64,000 nt of DNA from Epiperipatus broadwayi (taxonomy: Eukaryota; Onychophora; Udeonychophora; Euonychophora; Peripatidae). The translations under genes and the position numbers were made by a program. Under the pieces are notes generated by a model. It saw only the letters and a list, made by a program, of their open reading frames with translations, did no database searches and was not told the origin of the DNA. Where the stretch lies: positions 5,178,030 to 5,242,029 of the forward strand of contig JAQFVV010000055.1 of NCBI GenBank assembly GCA_028023455.1. Reading direction: 5' to 3'. Every line of letters starts with the position of its first letter. Positions within the stretch are counted from its first letter, which is position 1. Shown here in pieces: positions 56,405 through 64,000 of the stretch.

Positions 56405-57315
56405 CACCTGGGTCTCGTTTTATGCGGTAGATAGGTTCCACAGAAAAGCCGCATTAAAAAAAATTGCACAAAAATAGACTTACCTTGAAAAATGGGGGAT
56501 AGGTTCTATAATTTTCAAAATTGGCATAAAAGCAAAGCAAATTACTTTAAAATTCAGATTAAAAAAATAAGGAAATAAAGACTAACAAATAAAAAATTTC
56601 AAATATTTGAAAAAAATTGATACAATGCAAACTTTTTTTTATTAACTATAGTATTTAATTTTACATTATTTCATATGTATTTTAATCATTATCGCGATAT
56701 GCGGTTCGTTTATAAATTGGTAAGAAATCAGATTCGTCACAAGTGGAAATACAACTAGCATCACTTTCAGTCTTGTGCTGTGTTAATGGTTTTCTGTTGA
56801 CAACTGATTTTTACTACTGAAATAAATTTTAAATGTTCACATTTTGTTTCTATATTTAAAAAAATGAGATCGCAATCAAAATAAAAAGATTATATATTAT
56901 CATTAGAAATATTATTTTCAGTTTATAAAATCAATAAAATCTTTGTTATTTATTTTAAAAATCTACGATTATTTATTTATGTTATACCTAACAAAATACA
57001 TTTTAAAAGTTTAAAATTTTTGAATATTTATTGCGATATTTTTATATATAAGTATAAATCTATTATTATTATTTACTCATTAGTATAAGTAGGTTATTTA
57101 TTATAAATACAGCTTCAGGCTATATTCACGTTAGCTGCTAATATAATGTTATATTTTTGAATTAAAAAGTATTTCAAGTCAAAATAAGTTATTAATAATT
57201 TAAATTTCTTGATATCTAATAAATATAGTAAAATGTGAAAAATATTAAGAAGAAACACGAATCGCATAACTTCAAAATCGCATTAAAATAATCCACATAA
57301 AATGAGACCGAGGTA
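56405..57315 (-). mobile_element. Pogo/Tigger-like TIR element, copy 1
   Basis: The left end CACCTGGGTCTCGTTTTATG follows TA; the right end, reverse-complemented, is TACCTCGGTCTCATTTTATG followed by TA. TA duplication and TIR style indicate Tc1/mariner superfamily, pogo branch. 911 bp, non-autonomous. A short minus-strand frame (NRKPLTQHKTESDA, CDESDFLPIYKR, stop) may be the last remnant of a coding region. Confidence 0.8.
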
Positions 57316-57342
57316 TATATTTATTTTATTTTAATATATATA

Positions 57343-58284
57343 CACCTGGGTCTCTTTTTACGCGGACTTATTTAACACGATTTTGAGTTACGCGATTTGG
57401 GTTGCACCGGAAGTCGAACTCCGATATTACGCTATTACTTTAAATAATAAATTTCACGCACTCACGTTATATTGAAAGTAATAGCACATTATTGAAATTC
57501 GACTTTCCACTTAGTAATTTCAATATTTTCAGTGCTTTATAATAGTAAGATTTTATGCAATAATGAAATTAAAATCATGATTTCCACATTTTATGTATAC
57601 ACACATTAAATTTTACAAGATTATAATGTAAATTTGTTCAAACATTGTGCGTGTTAATTTTGCATTTTAAATCACATTCTGTTTTTGCTTTTTAAAAAAG
57701 AACGTTTAATCAATTATTAATCATTTAGTGTCCGCAAGTTTATTTTTAAAAGATGAGTAATAGCAGTGGGCACAATTAAAATTAAAAATTAACGACAAAA
57801 ATAAGAATTTAATTTTTAGTTGTTAGATTAATTACTAATTACGTTGTCACCAGAAAACCATTAATTAACACAACATGAAAGTGATGTTGGCGCTAGTTGT
57901 ATTTCATCTTGTGAAGAATCTGATTTTTTTATCAGTTTGCAACGAACCTTTTTATCGGCCAATAGCGATAATAATTAAAATGTAAATTATGCATAAAAAT
58001 ATATTGTTTTGAATAAAATTAAATATTATAGTCAAAAAAAGTTTGTCTTGTATCAATTTTTTTCAAATTTGAAATTTTTTATTAGTCATATTTTATTTCC
58101 TTATTTTTTTTTTTGCACGAATTTTAAAGTAAATTTTACGTTGGTGCTTTGCTTTTACGCGAGTTTTGAAAAATCACAGTCCGTATCCCCCCTTTTTCAA
58201 GGTAAGTTACGTCTATTTTTGCACAATTTCGTTTGCGCGTCTTTTCTGAGGAACCTATCTATCGTGTAAAACGAGACCCAGGTG
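57343..58284 (+). mobile_element. Pogo/Tigger-like TIR element, copy 2, opposite orientation
   Basis: CACCTGGGTCTCTTTTTACG at the left and CACCTGGGTCTCGTTTTACA (reverse complement) at the right, TA on both sides. Subterminal sequences match copy 1 only when reversed: copy 1 starts with the AGATAGGTTCC end and copy 2 finishes with it. The two were thus inserted tail to tail 27 bp apart. Confidence 0.85.
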
Positions 58285-58288
58285 TATT

Positions 58289-58345
58289 TAATTAAGTGGC
58301 TAAGCACTTTCAAGGGTCAAAGCCCTCATATTCATTGAAAAGTAC
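58289..58345 (-). ncRNA. Family E three-way-junction-like motif
   Basis: Minus strand: ATGAATATG, stem AGGG-CTTTGA-CCCT, T-GAAA, GTGCTTAGCCACTTAATTA. Conserved strands equal the 39.94 kb copy, while stem II changes on both sides (GAGA/TCTC there). The upstream stem I strand is lost, possibly through the adjacent TIR insertion. Confidence 0.4.
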
Positions 58346-58349
58346 ATTT

Positions 58350-59760
58350 CATAAATGAATCTTGTAAACTTTGCACTAATAGCAATAGAAAATAATATGT
58401 GTTGCATTACATGCAAAGGAAATTATTTTTTAAATATGAAATGAAGGAAAATAAAAATTTGTGAATACATGTCTTTCAGATAAAATTTCATTTTTATTCC
58501 TTCCAGTGTTCTGTTTGTGTTGATGTAAAACTATTTTTTATTTTATTATTATTACTATTTTGTCAAGGATATTCCAACTAATTTGCAGATGAATACTGAA
58601 CAACTTGGCATGAATCGTGTTCATAAATTTTCTTTTTATCTCAACCACACTAGACGGTGATGCTATTTTATTAATGCAAAAATATTAAAAGATATATTAA
58701 ACACAGATCTATGTGCGAATGTAGTAAACAGGTTGGCACTTAATAGCCTTAGTGCATGTTTTTGAAAATCATAAATATGCAGAATCTAAAAGTAGCACTA
58801 TTTTAGTGAAAAACTATTATCATGTAATACTACTTTATTTTTTAAAAAAAGCAAGTTTAAAAAAAAACCCAAAAAATTAGTAGCAAATTTAAATGTCTCA
58901 AATGATTGTCAAAATGGTATAATGATATTTCTATCTAAGAAAGGTAAAAAACAAAATCAGATAGTAGGATTTTCAGAACTATCACATATATTTACTAAGT
59001 TTATTATAGATTGTTTACGTAGAGTTTTGTGCTTGACCAAAAAAAAACGAATTGGATTTTAAAGTTTATAACGCACCAGATCATATTTAAATATGAAGAA
59101 AATGCGTAGAAAAGACCTGTGATTATGAGTTATCATTTTGCATTTGGTTCCATATTTAAAGCTTTGGTGCATCATAATATGGGCCCAAGATGTTAATCCT
59201 GATAAATATTTATCAAAATACATTAGATTTTACGGTGACAAAAAGACTGTAATGCGACGTGTTTATTTCAGCAAAATTTATTACAGCATATAAAGTATTT
59301 TGTAGATTAAACTGGAAAGCATGAGTAGAATACAAGTGATTACTTAAGTCATGCTGATTTCACTGGGTGATGTAGCTGTTTTCACAAATAATCCTTTCAA
59401 TCCGATCCATGGACATTTTCAAAAACATAAATTGACCCTCTATAAAACTTGGTTTTAAACACATGGATAGTGCAAATATTGAATTAAGAGTTAACTAAAA
59501 TAAAATATTTTTTCAATATCTTTTTCTCTCTCCAAACTTTATAATAGTTCTAGTTTATTTTATCAGAGGTGCAATATTCCAACAAATTATGTATATTATG
59601 TAGTCTATCTGACTACAGATTTAATTTATGACATGAAGGCAGTTTGTTTGTTTTATAGTGATTTTCACAGACGAATGTATACTAGCAAAAAATAAAACTC
59701 AGATATTATTAATGCATTTACTTTTTTTTTTATTAGGATGACCATGCCAAGTAAGATAAG
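58350..59760. other. AT-rich interval, no feature recognised
   Basis: Nothing identifiable. Confidence 0.5.
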
Positions 59761-59765
59761 AAAAA

Positions 59766-60161
59766 TTGCCGCAGAAAATCATGCATTTCAAAAAAAATAG
59801 AACAACATGTTTTTTTTTAATGGAAAGAAATAAAAAATCGATATGCTTGATATATCTGGAAAGTATTTCACTTAATAAAAGACACTATATTAAGAGATAC
59901 TATTTATCAAAGCATTCGGATTGCAACAAAATTATTGGAGAAGGAAGAAATGTTAAAATAGAAAACGTAAAAAGGAGCTTTATCAAGTGGCTGACATGTT
60001 TTATAAAAAGTACAAACAAATCCAAAAATTCTGTGAAAGCAAGTTACTTTTTTTTTAAAAAAAGCAAAAAATTTGAAACCATTTTCTGTGGAAGTGTTTG
60101 TAAAAGATTGCATCCTAGCTACTGTAGAATTAATCTTCCCAGAACACAAAAAGAAATTTGA
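59766..60161 (+). pseudogene. hAT transposase N-terminus (BED-finger type)
   Basis: The 131-codon frame, longest in the window, aligns by eye with the N-terminus of GTF2IRD2/ZBED-like hAT transposases: FFLMERNKKSICLIYLESIS (BED finger CLIC with the second Cys changed to Tyr), HYIKRYYLSKHSD (finger histidines, one lost), KNSVKASYFF, CKRLHP near the end. The finger is defective and the frame ends without the catalytic domain. Probably the N-terminal counterpart of the older hAT at 15.1-17.7 kb. Confidence 0.7.
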
Positions 60162-60309
60162 GAATGTATCAAAGAATGGTTATAATGCGAATTGAAAAAT
60201 TATCATTAAATGTGGAACAATTGTTAATAATGATACTTTATTTTTAATTCTCCAATAAATTATGGCTCTCGTTTAAAAGGGAAAAGTTGAAATTGGCCTG
60301 CCAGTTGAA

Positions 60310-60970
60310 AAGGTCTGCCATACTTGCTTTAAGCAGTGGAAAACAGCACAAAAATTATCAGATAAACTCAAAAATATAGGGTTAAATATTAAAAATCATA
60401 AATAAGATTTAATGGCTTTTCAAAAAAAAAAAAGAAAATAACAGATAGTAATAAAGTTGAAGTAGTTGTACTCCTTTATCAGGTTACTGATATTGATGAA
60501 ATCATAATGGTGAAATTATCATAGAATTAAATTCAGATGGAGAATTTTCAATAGGAATGATTTAATATTAAATGGAAATATATCTATTGTTCTCTAAAAA
60601 GAATTTTAATAAATGTATCTACCAGTGCTTATATAGGGACATTTAAAAAAAGCAATGCAGAAATAATAAATTGTATAATCAAGTATGGGGAAATGTATGG
60701 TGGGATTAACAAGTAAGAATTAATGGTTATTACTGTTGTTATTGAAATAATTAAGTGGCTGAATAGATGGGCTGGAAGTTATAAAAATTAATGGACTGAA
60801 GATCTAAACGAGATCCCAAAAGATTGAAAGAGACATAGAAAGAAATAACATATACTGTTGGCTGAAGTAAGGAAGTTCGCCGAAATAGCGTATGGAAAAC
60901 TAGTCTGAATTCAATGAGGTTTTCAACCCATAGTTGATAATAATAGTCGAAACCCATGGTGGCAATAAAA
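60310..60970 (+). pseudogene. RTE-type LINE 3' half, plus strand
   Basis: Plus frames give KLSDKLKNIGLNIK (RT thumb, LK-GL-IN), EIIIELNSDGEFS and FNKCIYQCL (usual FNQCVLPVLTYG). The tail has IKWLNRWAGS, WTEDLNEIPKD-KRHRKK and LLAEVRKFAEIAYG, and ends QPIVDNN at about 60,948. It is oriented opposite to the next RTE end at 61.1 kb. Confidence 0.7.
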
Positions 60971-61115
60971 GTGCCATAATGGCAGACTGGAATAAAGTCC
61001 TCGGATTTATTCCAGTTCGGGAATGTCTAACACCCAAACTTCCGAGTAATAAAGTCATTTGATTATTACTAGTATATTCATATTTAGTCCTTCTTTTTTA
61101 AGTAAATTACAGTCA

Positions 61116-61492
61116 TAAATCATCGTCATCGTCATCAACCATTATCAATCCACTGCAGGATGAAGGTCTCTCCAAGTTTAATCCATCTTCTCCGATCTTT
61201 AGCTTCTCTTTTCCACAACACCCCTGCACATTTTCTTATTTCATCCATCTATCTCACATGTGGTCTCTTTCTGGGTCATTTACAATCTCTTGGAATCAAG
61301 TTTAAAATTTCGATTGTCCATCTATTATCATTTCTTCTAGCAATATGTCCAGCCCAACTCCATTTCAATCTTTTAATTTTTTCAATAAGGTCAGTAACAC
61401 CTGTTTGTTGTCTTACCCATACATTGTGTTTTCGATCTCTTCTTGTTAATCCCAACATACATCTCTCCATACTCCTTTGAGTGGTCTGAAGT
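61116..61492 (-). pseudogene. RTE-type LINE 3' end
   Basis: The 64-codon frame 61,276-61,470 has MLGLTRRDRKHNVWVRQQTG, DLIEKIKRLKWSWAGHIARR, NDNRWTIEILN. ATG/ACG-triplet tail at 61,116-61,135. Closely related to the 7.6 and 37.8 kb copies. Confidence 0.85.
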
Positions 61493-61499
61493 ATATATT

Positions 61500-62265
61500 G
61501 TTTTTACTTTCTCATTCTAATTTCATTGTATATATATATGAGTATTGCAATTTCTTATATATTTTAAGATATATGTAGACAGAAATATATGCATTGGTAT
61601 TCAAACCAATTACTGGAAAAAAACCTAAAGAACAGAGGTTTTTTTTTCGTTCAGTGTTGATGCCAATGGTACTTGTGATGGCGGAACATGATTAGAATTT
61701 TCGACTCTTTATACTGTGGGTAGGACATTTAAAAAGCATTTGCTTTTGCAGCTAACTTTACAGCTGTAAATTCGTTGCTAAATTAATTGTTAAAATAAAC
61801 AATCTGTCTATTGAATTTTAATTATTGCAATTTTTTTATTTAAAAAAAAAATGTTTAAAATAATATGCGTTGTCTCAAAGATGCTTATAATATTTCTGAG
61901 CGGTGAAATGAAAAGGCCTAAAAAATTTTGCATTTGGTGAGAAAAAAATCAAAAATGGATTTATTTTTTTAAAAAAAAAAAAAATCAATATAATCTTTGA
62001 AATTATAATGAATATTAATTCTATTAGAATGAAAAATGTCAAGTTTCTACTATGACTTTATTCTCGTTTAGACATTTTTTATTGATATAAAAAAACAAAA
62101 AAATATTAGCAAATGTAATCGTAATCTAAAAATAGCAAAAACTCCAATAATTAAGTGATATTCATTCTAATTGTAAGTGATTAATGTAACATATCAAACT
62201 TGAATTACGTTAATGTTAATAATAGTATTAAAAATAAGTACTATGTAAGAATAAGCAAATTTCAA
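61500..62265. other. AT-rich interval, no feature recognised
   Basis: Nothing identifiable. Confidence 0.55.
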
Positions 62266-62279
62266 AGGACTTGCCATTT

Positions 62280-62379
62280 ATTTTATTTATTATGTGTCAA
62301 ATGCGTTGATCGGGAAGCGAACCCGAGCCAGCTGCTTGGAGGGCAGCTATACTAAACACTAGGCCACTAATGCCTGACC
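62280..62379 (-). mobile_element. tRNA-Gly(UCC)-like retroposon, copy 5
   Basis: The reverse strand GCATTAGTGG ... GCTGC-CCTCCAA-GCAGC (anticodon TCC) ... TCGGG-TTCGCTT-CCCGA ... TCAACGC spans 62,373-62,303. The anticodon and T stems close perfectly; the acceptor stem has two mismatches. AGGACTTGCCATTT (14 bp) flanks it exactly at 62,266-62,279 and 62,380-62,393, so it is retroposed. The anticodon identity reveals the parent tRNA of the whole SINE family. Confidence 0.85.
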
Positions 62380-62693
62380 AGGACTTGCCATTTTATTAAT
62401 AAAGTATATTAAAAAGGCATTTGCTTCTTTGTATCCAATCTTTTCTAAAATAAACATTGTTATTAAATAATAGAAATTATCATTATATAACAGCTAAACA
62501 CATACATATATATATATATACGAATATGATTTAAGAGTTAAAAATTATCGTATTCCAGTTAGATTAAAATTTCTGTTGGCTGCACTACCTTATCAGCACT
62601 TGCCATATAAGGTTGCTGTCTACCCAGCTGAATATGTTACATCAATTCAAACAGGACCGAAGTTTGTATGAGAAACAATGGCTATTCCACTTG

Positions 62694-63015
62694 CAACTTT
62701 CACGAAAGAAGGTCAGCATGCAAGGATTTCTTTTTTGTAGTCCGGAAATGTGTCTAGCCAATATTTATTAAAGGCTTTGGCCAGTCCAGAGAAAATATTT
62801 TGTTATGAAGAAGTGGGTGTGAATGGATAGAGAAGGTCGTACAAGTGTCAGCCATGAAGAAGCCACGTGTTTATCCATATTCACGCTGATAATAACATTG
62901 AGCATGCATGTGAACTGATTCTGTCAGATAGATGAGTGACAGTGGATTATGTGGTGAATCATTAACAAATCAGTCATGCACATACACATGATAGACCCGG
63001 GGTTTGAAAAGTTTG
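62694..63015 (+). pseudogene. Mariner-like transposase N-terminus
   Basis: From ATG at 62,694 the text reads MAIPLATFTKEGQHARISFL, a stop, SGNV, then EWIEK, GRTSVSHEEAT, DNNIEHACELILSDR, VTVDYVVNH and QISHA in three frames. This is the helix-turn-helix region of mariner-type transposases (GRTSV-HEE, DE-I--AREMVL, RRVTIDEVA, LQISHGSA). No catalytic DDE region and no TIR was seen. Confidence 0.75.
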
Positions 63016-63019
63016 GAAG

Positions 63020-64000
63020 AGGCTGATAATTTCTTACTCATCCTCATATGTATCATGTTAATACGAAAAAAAAAAAAAAAGCCCTTTTAAGTAAATATTT
63101 CATTTTTTGATCATTTCAAATAATATGGCTATAAATTTTTTAAAAAAGTGCGAAGCCAGGATTTTTTGATGCAGTGCTTTTTTATTGATGTGAATCTAGC
63201 TTTAATAAAGAGGTTTTGCATTGAGAGCCATGTTATCCATTAATTGTCCACACACTCTTGTGATATTTCAACAATTTTATATTTCTCTATAAATATTTTG
63301 TTGAATGTTAATATTATTTTTACGATGATATAGCTATTACAATTGCAAAGAGTAAAAAATTAAAAAAGATTTCTGATATGTATATTTATTTTTACTGGGA
63401 AATATTAAAATGTGAGCGATAATTATACCAACTTTTTCTCAATAACAAAAAAATTTACGCTTTATATACCCTGATCTTGTATGTAGGACCAATACATTTT
63501 CATACATATATATAATAAAATACTGGCTAATAGTTCAACTTTTCGCTGATGGGATATATAGTTTATATTGAATATTTTTAATGTATAAATTAATATGTAC
63601 TGACTGCATGGAATTAAAAATTAATTTATTTAATTACTTGACATTTAGTAAATATTTTTCTTTTAGTTTAAATATTCTTTTATTGAGTATGTGATAAAAA
63701 GTTTCCGTAATTGTAAACATTCATTAAAAAAAAAAAAACAGGTATGAAAAAAATTACATGTGGTAAAGTGATTAATTTTCCAGAAAATGTTTGTAACCAA
63801 TCACTCTTCACCGACTTATCTACTTGTGATCTGTCATCCTGCATAAAATTTTTACCGACCATTTTTTTATTTATATATCATAATCAAGATCTCCAAATAG
63901 AGAGTTTCTGTATAGCACTAGTTTTTAGCATATATCTTACTTTATGAATGGAGCATCCATGAAATACATTTATTAGTGGAAGAGGCTGATATGGGAAATA
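63020..64000. other. AT-rich interval, no confident feature
   Basis: Overlapping short frames on both strands at 63,680-63,947. The minus frame follows an acceptor-like TTTTATGCAG and reads DDRSQVDKSVKSDWLQTFSG, but support is too thin to call an exon. Confidence 0.4.

Noticed and set aside
1-64000. CRISPR arrays, operons, bacterial-type promoters or ribosome-binding sites
   Set aside because: No regularly spaced repeats or prokaryotic gene organisation; the retroelement content is eukaryotic.

Overview
This is a strongly AT-rich, gene-poor stretch of animal nuclear DNA. No ORF exceeds about 130 codons, and nothing is organised as an operon. Coding similarity is confined to decayed eukaryotic transposons: RTE-type and other APE-endonuclease LINEs, a Penelope-like element, hAT, mariner and pogo/Tigger transposases. 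The repeat content points to an invertebrate metazoan, but the sequence does not identify the lineage. At most two short segments look like host exons (28,789-28,937 and 43,515-43,790, both minus strand).

Layout. 0-11 kb: hammerhead-bearing repeat family A (0.3 and 5.5-6.6 kb), RTE 3' ends (2.1, 7.6 kb), a jockey-like LINE (9.2-10.0 kb), family D (10.0-10.6 kb) and palindromic family E (11.2 kb). 12-18 kb: a LINE endonuclease-RT copy split by a tRNA-Gly-derived SINE, then a young hAT inserted in an older hAT transposase. 20-29 kb: two long minus-strand LINE copies (20.7-22.9 and 25.8-28.7 kb), a family A palindrome, a second tRNA SINE, and a family D repeat lodged in the second LINE. 29-36 kb: a run of palindromes around a head-to-head Penelope-like GIY-YIG pair, then a LINE endonuclease scrap and family B. 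37-49 kb: RTE fragments, two tRNA SINEs, hairpins of families C and E, a 444-bp element with terminal direct repeats and a 9-bp target duplication (40.7 kb), a pogo-like transposase scrap and more family C/D. 49-64 kb: palindromes, a LINE endonuclease fragment, two opposed pogo-like TIR elements (56.4-58.3 kb), a hAT N-terminal fragment, RTE fragments in opposite orientations, a fifth tRNA SINE and a mariner N-terminus.

Main discovery. A short core recurring in otherwise different repeats reads as a type I hammerhead ribozyme: CUGAUGA, a paired stem II, GAAA, a palindromic stem III, an NUH cleavage triplet and a stem I whose two strands pair. It occurs in family C/D (best at 12.57, 28.0, 40.3 and 48.2 kb), in family A (best at 6.47 and 23.51 kb) and in weaker form in family B. 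Changes that keep pairing occur between copies and between families. Family A is partly tandem with a unit of about 430-460 bp, and the 40.7 kb element looks like slightly more than one turn of a 409-bp circular unit flanked by a target duplication. This is what circular-RNA retroelements (retrozymes) would leave, with Penelope-like machinery as a plausible partner. Family E carries a related but non-canonical three-way-junction motif. All repeat, ribozyme and protein-family calls come from reading the sequence by eye; no search or folding program was run.
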